Shown here in pieces: positions 20,891 through 30,809 of a DNA stretch of 64,000 nucleotides. Origin of the DNA: Magicicada septendecula (Eukaryota > Arthropoda > Insecta > Hemiptera > Cicadidae). The DNA is taken from assembly GCA_034769895.1 (NCBI GenBank), contig JAWRYS010001467.1:62001-126000 (forward strand), read 5' to 3'. Positions within the stretch are counted from its first letter, which is position 1, and each line of letters starts with the position of its first letter. A program made the position numbers and the translations under genes. Under the pieces are notes generated by a model. That model made no database searches, had not been told where the DNA came from, and saw only the letters and a list, made by a program, of their open reading frames with translations.

Positions 20891-23317
20891 GCTTGAAATT
20901 GGTTTATATTTGAAATCGATGGGGGGTGACATTAGGCGAAATCCCCGGAACTATGGAACAGCGGCTGCCACTCTGTTCGAGTAGGAACAGCAAGGCCAGG
21001 TGGTAGACCCGTTTTAAGGGCATGTAAATATATAACACAGATATGATATCTAAATAATATTAAAATGTAACGCTGAAGCAAGGACATGGAGATGATAAAT
21101 TCCTCCACCAATGCCGTCCTTGTGGAAGCAAATGGGCGCAACAGTCCACCAGAAAAAAACAATAGTGTGTGTGGCAGGGTGGTTGCTCAGGAGAGCAACG
21201 AATTAAAATTTTGTAACTTAGTAATGGCAACTAGCTCTTGAAGTAATTAACTAATTGTTTGATTTGAGAAAATGGATACAGTAGATGTTTATTATGTTTT
21301 GGTTATCATGTTTTAGTAGGTCATTAATCTTGTTAGGTTAGAGTGTAAGAATTATAAATATGTGTTACGTATTTTTTGTTATATAATCTTGTGCAGTATT
21401 TTTGAACAAAGGTCATTCGCCTTGCTAAGAAAATCAGCTGATCCGCTGTAGAATGTCACTTATAAATTGTTTACTAATTTCCAATGTAACCAATGTTTGA
21501 ATATAATGATTTTAATGTGTTAAAAGATTTTGATTTAAATGATGGAAGTAATTTGATATAATTAAGAATTTTAAATGATGCGTGAAAGATAGTAGATGGG
21601 AGATTTTGGGTGATTAATATTTTGTTGGGACATGTAGATCAGTCCAAGTTGAGTTTAAAGGGGTAATAAAGATGAATAAATATTGTTGTGAATTAATGTA
21701 ATGTACAATTTGAGATGTAATAGTGACACAGTAGATATGGGTAAAATATGTAGAGTATTGATTGATATATTGATGTAATAAGTAAATGGAGATATTTTGT
21801 AGTTGACAGTGATGTATTGGGAGAGTAATTAGAGTTGATGGGAATTTTGTAAGGGGGGTGATGTGGTAGGAGTCCGCAACAAAAGGGTTGGGACGGGAAG
21901 GGACCGTTTAGCGCCGGAAAGGGTTGCCTAGGAAAGTCCAGGGACCAGATAAGGGAATGAGCTTTTGGGGGGGGGACACACATCCTGAGTACAAAGGGGT
22001 AGAGAGTATATTTTTTTTATATAAGGGTAGAATGATGCGAATTGAGTTGAGTAGTAAGTTGGGTTTAGAGATTGTTTGATAGATGTTTTTGATAGAGATG
22101 GGTGTCATATTAGTTAAAGCTGTTAGTGATATTAAAGTCAGAGGGGGGAAGATTATACATGTATATATAAATGCCAAGTTGATACAATCAAGTTATTATG
22201 AATAATTAAATCACCCAAACTAATGGAGATTGAGAATGTTAAAGAAAGAGAGTCATGGTAAACAATCTAAAATTAAGGGAAACAAGTGACAGTTTTTAAT
22301 AGAAGTTGAAACTAATTAGAGCAATAAATGTGTAATTTTTAATTAATTTAAATGTCAGTTTTGTTGTTAATTGTAATAACCATGTTAATTTTAAATGTTT
22401 TATTTCATTATGTTGTATCCTGTTTGAGGGTAAGAAATTTTAAAAAATTGTTTTATGTGTTTTCTGATGTAGCATATGAATAACCTATGTAGGTCAAGGT
22501 CGTTGACTTGACCCAGTTTGATCAGCTGATGGTTGATGTTATAAACTAGACCAGTTTTGGCAATGAAGTGATGCAAATTTGGTTGTTTAATTGATTTAAA
22601 TAATTTAAAATTTTCTGAATATTGAGAAAAAGTAAGTATATTTTAATAGATTTAAATTTTTTTGAAAAAAAAAAAAATTTAGTTATATGCCTGACATATA
22701 GAGGATGTTTGAGTTTTACGTATATTATCGTTTATGTGTATTACTTGTGTTTTATTGACTTATATTGTTTAGAATATGTGTGTAAACAAAGGTTAGAGTA
22801 AGTGACTTCATGTTTAATTATGATGTTCAGTTTGTTTTTTTTTCTTTTGTGATTGTTGTAGTGAAGAAAATTAATAGAGTTACTAGAGCCATGTAAAAGA
22901 TTCTATGTTTTGATTTTGAAGAAAGTAATGGTGATAGAGCAGTTCGCTTTCAACTTAAATGAACTTTTTGAATGTGAGAATAAAATTTTGTTAGGATGTC
23001 TTAATAAGTATATGTATGCGCCCAGTATTGCTGAAGGCGACCCAGTGTGCATGGAAAGGGGGACATATCGGTTGAGGATCTGGTATTGAATAAGACCAGG
23101 GATTTGGAGTTTGGGGGGTAGCATGTTAGAAGGTTAGGTGGGCTGTGGTGCGTATCTGTTCGATTTTATGGTGTTGGGATCTCGAATAGAGAAGTCCAGT
23201 AATCTCGTTTAGGTGCGGCCATAGTCTCCGAGCCAGGGGGGTAGTTTACCCATGATGTATAAGAACTAATGGGGGGTTGTTGGCACCATATCCTCACCGA
23301 TCCTCTTAGGGTTTAGC
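20891..23317 (+). other. Family D 3' internal region
   Basis: Non-coding, alignable throughout with family B 9600-12009 at lower identity (many small indels). Short minus-strand open frames are not conserved in length between the two families, which argues against coding. Confidence 0.6.
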
Positions 23318-23365
23318 AATGAGATTTCTTCTGTTTCGACAGAAGATCTATCATTTGGGGGGTAT
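23318..23365 (+). promoter_or_regulatory. Pre-LTR hairpin and polypurine tract, family D
   Basis: Inner stem TCTTCTGT (23327-23334) with ACAGAAGA (23339-23346), perfect over 8 pairs, closes a TTCG loop. Outer AATGA (23318-23322) pairs with TCATT (23351-23355). Then TTGGGGGGTAT, the polypurine tract, precedes the LTR. Confidence 0.65.
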
Positions 23366-24500
23366 TGTAACGGGGTAAAAGGGAGGGGTTTTATTTTATT
23401 AAATATTTGCAACAATTTATTTCATATGCGTGGCCAGTCCCCGGTTGAATCTAGATCGTTGCGAACAAAGAAACGGTGATGAAACAATTGCAATGGAATG
23501 TGCGGGTTGAAGATGCTTAGAACTTTGCGATTGTGTGACACACACACACAAACGCGCAACCACCAGCAGATGCGTAAACGACGCCGAGTGGTGTAAAACA
23601 ACATGGCTAGAAGATGATTTTTTCCAGCACGTGCTCTCAACAACATGCCGGAAACGAAATTAAGTCCTGCCCACATTTGTGACGTAGACCAGTGAACACT
23701 AAATTTCGTCGACGTCCAACACACGAAAATCCCATGTGTCATGTGTGCAGTTACCAAGACTTTGAGAACGAAGGCTGTGTACAACGACGAAATTGGTTAG
23801 CAGCCAAGGCAGTGAGGTCCAGCCTCATGTATCGGCAGTCGACTCCCAGAATAGACCGTGCACGGTCGTTTCAATTGTCTACCCGGGTAAAATAATGTCG
23901 GCCGACAGTAACAGTATGCTTAAATAACAAAAAATGTAATTTAAAAGTACAGTGAAATAACCAGTGGTGAAGTATAACTTTAAAAAATCAATGAAACGGT
24001 AATATATTTTTTTGAAAAGAAATCTAGTGCGGGACGCGCCATGCGGTTACAGGAGGACGCCAGGGTAACTAATTGTATCCAACACAAAATTATTACAATC
24101 ATGTAAAAAAGGGGTTTTTAAAGTAATTATATGTAAAAGGGGTTTCGTATGAATGAGTGGATGGGCAATCTGGGTCGCTTTTAATAGGTTTACAACTATA
24201 TTAGAATAAGAAATGATTACGCAAAGGTATGTAATGTAGTGTCTGCCTTTTAAAAGGAGAAAATGAGCTGTAATATGTGATTTGAAGGAGGATGAGTAGA
24301 GAGTGTGTATTTAAAGAAAGAAAAGAAATGCAATTAAATTAGATTTGTTTCAAATGAAAAGCGAGCTGAGTACGTTATTCCGATAACCTGAAGGTCATAC
24401 TTGTATGTCGTAGTTTCGTGCAACGAACTTTGGACTGAGAGGTAAGTTTTAAAATGAATAAAATTTTAATAATTAAATGTGATTAAAACACAATAGCACA
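23366..24500 (+). repeat. Family D 3' LTR
   Basis: 1135 bp, TGTAACGGGG...AATAGCACA, followed by ATAA (24501-24504). It matches 13416-14549 with small indels, for example in the CA run and an extra CAA near 23640. Confidence 0.9.
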
Positions 24501-24504
24501 ATAA
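24501..24504. repeat. Target-site duplication of family D, right copy (ATAA)
   Basis: Same four bases as 13412-13415. Confidence 0.65.
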
Positions 24505-24800
24505 AAACTTTTACTTAATTACATTTATTAAACTACTAATAGAGAATATTTATTACTTTAATTGATTCTATTATTTAATGTCTCAATTAATTAACAATCT
24601 TCAAATTACGTAACTCACATATTTGAATTTAATTATCTAATCAAATACAACAATATAATAAAAATATGGTTCTTCCTTGACCATTTATTTATGAGATTAC
24701 TCAGTTATATTCTCTATTATCAATTATACTTTGAACATTTATTTATTCATTATGAAAATTTAAAAATATACTAATTTCTTTGTAAACTTGTATATGGAAT
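24505..24800. other. AT-rich host flank, possible 3' UTR of a minus-strand gene
   Basis: No ORF. On the minus strand an overlapping AATAAATAAA run (near 24740) follows the stop of the open frame at 24801-25136 and could serve as a polyadenylation signal. Confidence 0.35.
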
Positions 24801-25136
24801 CTAGAGCTTCTTTCGATAGACCTCAGGGTCATTTATAATACTAAATAAATGTCTGACTTCACCTGCATTTTTCTGCAACCATTTAACTTTGTCGTTACTG
24901 TCATCTGGACTCTCGAGTTTGTTGATCCTCTTCGGTATCATCTTCTCTGTCTCTGCGTCGTTGAAATTCCTCGCTCCGTCTCCTGGATGCTGAGTTCTGA
25001 TGTGGACCTCTGGTCGTGATGATGTACGGCTGGATGTAGCTGTCCCTGCGTCCTCTTGTCTTCTTGCTCTAGTTCCTCTCCTCTTCTTATCTTGTCCCTT
25101 GTGGATGTCTCGATGTTCTATGTTACTTCTTGAAGT
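24801..25136 (-). CDS. Candidate 3'-terminal exon of an unrecognised host gene
   Basis: An open frame of 111 codons on the minus strand from just after a TGA (25139-25137) to TAG (24803-24801). It has no ATG near its beginning, so it would have to be entered by splicing. The first half is Arg/Ser/Thr-rich and low-complexity; the end (KVKWLQKNAGEVRHLFSI, then ...DPEVYRKKL-stop) reads like ordinary protein. An AATAAA lies about 60 bases downstream. I could not find a convincing acceptor with a pyrimidine tract, so it may instead be a remnant of a retroelement Gag tail. No family recognised. Confidence 0.3.
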   Translation of the reverse strand, partial: TSRSNIEHRDIHKGQDKKRRGTRARRQEDAGTATSSRTSSRPEVHIRTQHPGDGARNFNDAETEKMIPKRINKLESPDDSNDKVKWLQKNAGEVRHLFSIINDPEVYRKKL

Positions 25137-26101
25137 TCATCGATGATACGACTTCTCGTATATTACGATTTTATAGTCTTTTAAAACAATCGTGTTCCAC
25201 TATTACTTGCACTGACGTAATGCCGGTTCCATCGCACTTCACGTTATTGAATACTGTTTAAAAACCTGACATGACTTTGTAAAATTCGCGGTTGCGAGAT
25301 GCGTGGATCTTACATGTCTAAGTGAGTTCATCTGAGAAAGAGCGTGTCGCTTGCTGGGGTTTTATACTACTGCCGTCGTCTCATGCCTGTTGGAAACTGT
25401 TTTGACAACATTGAACAGGTCGGCGCGTCGATTTAATTGCTAATTTCAATCTATGCGTCTTTCTATGAAGCGCACACTATTTTATAAATATTATTTCATC
25501 AATCGTTCGGTATAATATTAAACTTTGTTTATGCAAATTATGAATGTTAAGGTGTGTAAATGATGGCAGTTATGGCAAAATTTCACATGGTGGCTGAACG
25601 GCTCCCATGATCAATGACACTTAACGCCAAACTGAAGCGCCAGGCATCAGCTATGTTTTTACATATGTCGCTGATTCGTGTGACTTCTGGTTATCGTTCA
25701 GTATTTAAAAAACTGTGTAAAATCTTCCACCCTCGTTTGCATAATTCAACCTGTCTGTCGTTTACACATGTACACATACACACACACACGCAGACTGATA
25801 CACAAGCGGCGGCATGTCGTTCTGACGTCACCCTTACCAGTTGGCGCATGTCAATTTTCTCCCCTTCGTTGCTGCGTTTAAAACTAACTAAGCTATTTGA
25901 TTCCATATGCAGGCTTACTTACAATATTTGATTTATTTAAAATTAAATACTACGTTTATTTCTTATATTATCTCTTATACCTAACGCTTAATTATTACCT
26001 TCTTTTTATTATTTACATTTTATGTATCTCATACGTGTGTTCGTATGTTATCATACCTCAGTCAGGGGTTGATACATATACTTATGCTAAACGTATCGTT
26101 G

Positions 26102-26145
<44 letters not shown>

Positions 26146-26282
26146 CATATTGACTTTTTCTACTTTAAACACCTTTGAAACTGGGAGCTGTCTTATATTC
26201 AGAGTTGACTTACAATCAGATAAATATGGTAAATGTATAACAGTACACAAATAATAGGAACTTTACTTTCAGCTTGGCTTAC
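25137..26282. other. Host-like intergenic or intronic DNA
   Basis: No supportable gene. Contains a short CA run (about 25785-25798) and the TA microsatellite described separately. The 105-codon plus-strand frame at 25614 spans the CA repeat and looks non-coding. Confidence 0.45.
26104..26143. repeat. TA dinucleotide microsatellite
   Basis: About twenty TA units. Tyr-Ile repeat ORFs on both strands come only from this run. Confidence 0.9.
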
Positions 26283-26449
26283 TTGAAACAGCTGATGGAT
26301 ACTGCTCTGAGGCTTACTGTGCCTGAACTGCAGCTGCCGTGCATCCAGCATACGTTTCTGTTCAACTAATGCCTGTCTAGCTCGTTGCACTGTCTCGCGT
26401 TCTAGGTGCAGTCTGTGTCGATAGAACTCCAATTCTGAACTAGCAGTTG
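26283..26449 (-). CDS. Candidate internal exon of a host gene, coiled-coil segment
   Basis: On the minus strand, a pyrimidine-rich tract ending TTGTTAACAG precedes the segment, and its end is CAA followed by GTAAGC, a good donor. The 167-base exon enters at codon position 2 and leaves at a codon boundary. Its roughly 55 residues (SSELEFYRHRLHLERETVQR and on) are charged and heptad-like, typical of a coiled coil. Neighbouring sequence beyond both splice sites loses protein character (the frame becomes hydrophobic and repetitive), which supports the boundaries. Gene not identified; centrosomal or cytoskeletal coiled-coil proteins are possible but unproven. Confidence 0.5.
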
Positions 26450-27509
26450 CTGTTAACAAAGGAAGAACAATGCAAATTACAAACAATCAGTATGGAGAAC
26501 CATACATGATTTCCATGTTGTAAGATTTATATTTAAAATCATTTTCGAAATGAAATATTTCCATAGAAACTACTTCTTTCTTCAGCCTTAACCACAGTAC
26601 TGTGGTCACTAATGTATACCACATCACATTAGCGCACTCGATTTTCACTGATGATGGCAGTCGATGGCACTGCCAAAATATCTGGTTTTGCAGAAAACAT
26701 TGGACCACGACCAAAGAGCCGGGAAGGAATTTTAACAACAAACTACTTCTTTGTTGCCGATAACGTAGTACACATAAAAATTATCCCCTCCCCCTTCACC
26801 TATCATTTTCATTTATAGAAAATTACCCCCTCTCCCTTCAACTACCCCTTTTCATTTATATATAGTATTTCATCTACCTTTCTACAGTGGATTATTATGA
26901 CTTCTTTTCAGAATATTTTATTTATCAAGTACTTTACTCTTGTTAAAACATAAAACATTGCAGGTAAACTACCCCTTCATCTTAACCGATCTTCGGCAAA
27001 ATCAATAGGCCTCAAGTCCTCTACAACAGGGGTACATATGCAAAAAACTATTTGATTTTGTTTGAATTTGTGGCAGTTATCATTCGCCATAAAAAAATTA
27101 TACACACACTTTTTGGAAAATGACTTCTTTATGTTTTGAAGGTAGTATAATCAGAATCAGCCCTTATCTTGAACACAATTTTTTTTTGCGATCACCATTT
27201 CCTTATGGAACACGGAAGTAATTATTACATCAAATACATCTATACAAATATGAAAGTGAGTTGCTAAAGAATTTTATATGGATGCTCCAAAATTCTCTGT
27301 TGTTCATTCAAACGAGAGTCAGCATAATCAGGGTGTCTACCAACTCATCATAAAAGAATTCCCTGATTTTTCCAGGATAAGTAAGAAAATTCCCTGACTA
27401 ACATAAGTGAGCAAAATACAATGCATTTACAAAACAAAGAACTTGAGTGGACTACTGATGACCACACGATCAGCCACATTGTAGTCGTGAGCAACTAAAG
27501 ATCAACTGC
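26450..27509. other. Host-like non-coding DNA
   Basis: No gene supported. Around 27330-27420 two near-copies of AATTCCCTGA occur about 40 bases apart, which looks like a piece of a dispersed repeat. Pyrimidine-rich runs near 26780-26860. Confidence 0.4.
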
Positions 27510-27738
27510 ACCGAACACATTTAGCTCAGTGCGCTAAGTGTGACTTGTAGCGTGCAGGTTGTAGCAGGTTCGAATCCTGCCTCGGTCAACCCGAAGATGG
27601 TTTTCTGTTTTCAACACCAGGCAAATTCTGCATCAGTACGCTAAGGACAAATCCCCCCCCCAATCCCTCCTATTTCTAACCATGGAGAATGTCACCAAAC
27701 TGAGTGCACCCCGTAAAAGATGGATTAAAGAAAAAAAG
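27510..27738 (+). mobile_element. tRNA-derived SINE
   Basis: RNA polymerase III box A (TTAGCTCAGTGCG, 27521-27533) and box B (GGTTCGAATCC, about 27568-27578) sit 35 bases apart, and the T-arm GCAGG/CCTGC is intact. The acceptor arms do not pair, so this is not a working tRNA gene. A body of about 150 bases (GAAGATGGTTTTCTG..., CCAGGCAAAT) and an A-rich 3' end follow, as in insect SINEs. Confidence 0.65.
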
Positions 27739-27966
27739 CACAACAGTTTCAGCTTTTGTTACAGCTATTGACCGCTACATTGTGCAGTAAAGTGTTCCAA
27801 GACAAGACGAATGGAAGATTTGAAAACAGAGCAGAGTAGGTTATTTAGGTACCGTATTTATGGATATTCAGGGCTTCGCTTAAAATCATTTTAAATTTTT
27901 TCCCACCAAAGGTCAAACTGTGCCAATGTGTTCCATTTCACTCATCATATATGCTACAAGAGGAAT

Positions 27967-29184
27967 TGTGACAGTACATAAAGACCTATTACCATAATAA
28001 TGGGATTAAGGGATCTCACATTGTATTTTTTATTATAATCATGAATGTCAACCAGGGCTAGGTCAGTTTTACCCAAGTCCCAATAAACACGCATATTCAA
28101 CAAGAGAGGAGTAAAGTCAAGGTCACCGGTGGACGAGCGAAGTTTAATATGTATAATGGCGGCGTATGTGAACACGAACTAACAATATGAACTTTCATTG
28201 GTCCACAAAGCTATGTCGTCATTATTAAACGCTGACGACATACAATCAAATACGTACAAACCAGGGAGGTGGCTGTAAAACAAAAGACGGTGACATCATG
28301 TACACTACCACTTACACAGCAATTACGTCTAACTCGCCCCCAGTCTTCAGTAACAACTCAGAGAGCACACACGCTCAACAGTGTAGTGGGCAGTTTTTGC
28401 CACAAAAATGTAAAATTTGTTTAAAAAATGTAGTCACACAAGTAATTTAATATCAGTGGACAACAAATGTAAAAATAGTAAATTCAGTGCACTCAGAAAA
28501 GACAGAGAAAAGTTCGGCCGAACATCTGCCAGCCAGCATGGGAGTCTTCTGAGGACAGTCTACACCGCATCAGTTCAGGAAAGCCCTTTTTAAATATTTT
28601 TTCAAAATTATAAAACAGAAAATGAGCTCTAAGTATGAATAATACTAAAATGTATTCAGTGTCAGAGTATGAAAGGTTTGGGTGAGTGTGTGAAAGTGAA
28701 AGTTGGCCAGCTTTAAATAACCAATATATGAGGCGTTGGTTTGTGATGGAAACTTATGTTAGTTATTTGATTTTAAAGTAAAAGAAAATTTTAGAATCAT
28801 CCTATACTAATTACATTTATTTAAAGAATTCATTTACAAAGAAATAAGAGTATATAGAGATAAAAGCATGGTGAAAGGCGGAAGTCCTGAAGCCGCCATT
28901 TTGGAATTTGTCAATCGTTTAATGACTCCAATTGTTTGTAACATTTAGGCACTGAAATAAATAAAACCTAATCTGTTTACCATATGTTGTGTGAATGGTC
29001 ATTTCAAAACCCTGACTACCTCTGCCTTTTCGCTTAACGAAACTCTGGACCCAAAAAGCCTAATTTATGTTAATCATAATAACACATGGTTACACCGGAT
29101 GTACAGTGGATATCAATTGAGTATCATAAAATACATAAAAATAATTATCAAATATATGCTGAAAGAAAGGAGTGTAAGTTAACA
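27967..29184 (+). repeat. Putative 5' LTR of family C
   Basis: The right end is fairly clear: GTAAGTTAACA at 29184, followed two bases later by a primer-site-like TGGCCCCCAAAC, 175 bases before the ORF. The left end is a guess: TGTGACAGTACA at 27967 resembles the family E LTR opening TGTGATGGTACA, and the resulting length (1218 bp) is close to the family B LTR. AATAAA occurs near 28957. No second copy of this LTR exists in the window to confirm it. Confidence 0.35.
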
Positions 29185-29186
29185 GA

Positions 29187-29204
29187 TGGCCCCCAAACTG
29201 TGGA
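29187..29204 (+). other. Primer binding site, family C (putative)
   Basis: TGGCCCCCAAACTGTGGA two bases after an LTR-like ACA end. tRNA not identified. Confidence 0.4.
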
Positions 29205-29362
29205 CTTTATATAAGATTTATATTATATAAATAAGCCAAAAGCAGAGGTAGACGGGTAGCGAAATATACGTAACAATAGAGGTTACCTGTATAGGTTATG
29301 TATGGTATGAATAGAATTATACAACAACTAAAACAGAATTTATTACTATCAGTATAATAAAA

Positions 29363-30319
29363 ATGGCAAATAACAACGAAAGTATTAGTATAGAAAACAC
29401 AGCAACAGAGTCGCTGTTGTTAAACGAACCACAGGCTAATTCAACGCCTATAATAAGTAATAAGGTATCGCTAGAAGACCTTTTTCAGTTGATGAAGATA
29501 CAGAACAATGAGTTAAAAGAGCAGAGCATTAAGTTCGATATAAAATTAGATAATTTCAATAATAAATTAAACCAGTTTGATGAACAATTTAATGATATTA
29601 AAAAAGAAATTAAGAAACAAAGCTGTAATTATGATAAAAGATTAAGTGAAATAGAGACACGGTTAGGCGAAATAGAATCAGAAAATAAGAAAGTAATAGA
29701 CAAATTAGAATTGAACAAAGATGACAAGGTAAGTAGTAGTGGAAATGACGATAAAATAAATAAAAATATAGTAATAGGAAATAATAGTGTGGGGGTTGGT
29801 AGTAATAATGAGGTTTTATGGGGAATAGAATATAATAATAATGGAATGATAGTGTGTGTTGAAGGGTTAAAGAGAGGGTGTAAAGAGACATATATTGAGA
29901 GAGAGAGGTGTTGTTGGGAGAGGTATTATGAGAGAAATTTTAAAAGAGAGAGATGTTTTGAAAGAGAGAGATATATTGAGAGAAAGAGGGAGATAGAAAT
30001 TTTTAAGATAAGTAGAGATTATGAAGAGTTTATGGAAAGGTTAGGAGGAGAGATGATTGATAAATATAATAAGTACTTACCTGGTAATGAAACTGAAGTA
30101 GTAGGAGATAATGAGAATGATGACTTTACAAAAAACCTAATTATGACTGATTATACACGAGGTGACAGGACAATGACCAATCATGACAGGTTAAATGAGT
30201 TTGAGGACAATGATGAACATTTGAATTGTATATGTATTTATGATGATAAGATAAGATATTCAATATTAAACAATGTATATAGTTTTAAGATTCGACTATT
30301 ATTTGACGATGGAGGTTAA
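29363..30319 (+). CDS. Family C Gag-like protein, intact
   Basis: 318 codons from ATG 29363 (context aaaaATGG) to TAA. Residues 1-45 hold the motif shared with families B and D (NSTP then VSLEDLFQLMK near 31-41). Residues about 50-115 are heptad repeats (KFDIKLD, QFDEQFND). After an Asn/Ser-rich linker, residues about 165-230 are extremely rich in Arg and Glu, coded by GAGA-type repeats, and lead into a YEEFMERL segment that matches YEELLEKI in family B. The end is RLLFDDGG-stop; family B ends RLIFDDGG-stop. There is no capsid, zinc finger or protease. That this frame is intact while B's is broken suggests the protein was under selection. Function unknown; interaction with the helper Gag through the N-terminal half is inferred. 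Confidence 0.65.
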   Translation: MANNNESISIENTATESLLLNEPQANSTPIISNKVSLEDLFQLMKIQNNELKEQSIKFDIKLDNFNNKLNQFDEQFNDIKKEIKKQSCNYDKRLSEIETRLGEIESENKKVIDKLELNKDDKVSSSGNDDKINKNIVIGNNSVGVGSNNEVLWGIEYNNNGMIVCVEGLKRGCKETYIERERCCWERYYERNFKRERCFERERYIERKREIEIFKISRDYEEFMERLGGEMIDKYNKYLPGNETEVVGDNENDDFTKNLIMTDYTRGDRTMTNHDRLNEFEDNDEHLNCICIYDDKIRYSILNNVYSFKIRLLFDDGG

Positions 30320-30809
30320 TTTTATTTTATTGTGTTTATGAACATTTATTTATGTGGACAGTGTTTTGAAATGGACTGTTTATGACTGATTTTTGATAAA
30401 TGATAAAATGGTAATTTGGATTGTATATTTTTGTGTATATTAATATCAATGTATTTGTGTATTTTTGCTGTTGTGTACTTTATGTATTTTTTTTATGTAA
30501 ACATGTATTGTAGAATTTTAAATAATTGAAGGAAGTTTAATAATGATTTTAAATAATTATGGAATTCAGAGTCTACGCATATGATATATTTGGATATTGA
30601 GTTGTTTTAGGATTGTAAGACAAGTGATGCATTTTCTAGTGGTATGTTAGGTGAAATGTTGTAAAGAGGTTTGGGGATAATGATAAGTAAGGGCATTGGA
30701 GTTAGTTAAATAGAGTTATTGGGAGTTAGTGAAAATAACAATGTTGAGATGCTAATAATATATAAAGAGGTGTTAGATATTTTAGGGACACAGTAGTTAG
30801 TGATTATAT
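30320..30809 (+). other. Family C 3' non-coding remnant
   Basis: AT-rich, no ORF; truncated by the first family A LTR. I see no pre-LTR hairpin here, as expected if the 3' end is lost. Confidence 0.45.

Larger units (their letters stand above)
13416..24500 (+). mobile_element. Family D: full-length Ty3/gypsy-type retroelement, coding-defective
   Basis: 11.1 kb with paired 1.13-kb LTRs and an ATAA target duplication. Coding order is Gag, zinc-finger/RG region, protease, RT, RNase H, integrase; the 3.6 kb between the last ORF and the 3' LTR is non-coding and highly structured. Frame changes and in-frame stops interrupt the reading frame (14799, 16034-16070, 17091-17193, about 18980, 19085), so this copy cannot make full Gag-Pol unless some breaks are recoded. 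The LTR opening and 3' region relate it to family B. Confidence 0.88.
27967..30809 (+). mobile_element. Family C: non-autonomous LTR element, 3' part missing
   Basis: Putative LTR, primer site, and one intact Gag-like ORF of 318 codons related to the family B ORF. The sequence after the ORF is cut at 30809 by the family A array, so the 3' LTR is absent. No pol sequence is present. Boundaries on the left are uncertain. Confidence 0.5.

Noticed and set aside
26045..26254. Tyr-Ile repeat proteins on both strands
   Set aside because: Translation of the TA microsatellite.
27515..27588. A functional tRNA gene
   Set aside because: Box A, box B and the T-arm are good, but the acceptor arms do not pair; body and A-rich tail indicate a SINE.
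27954..28175. 73-codon minus-strand frame as a host exon
   Set aside because: No splice signals or recognisable content, and it overlaps the putative family C LTR.
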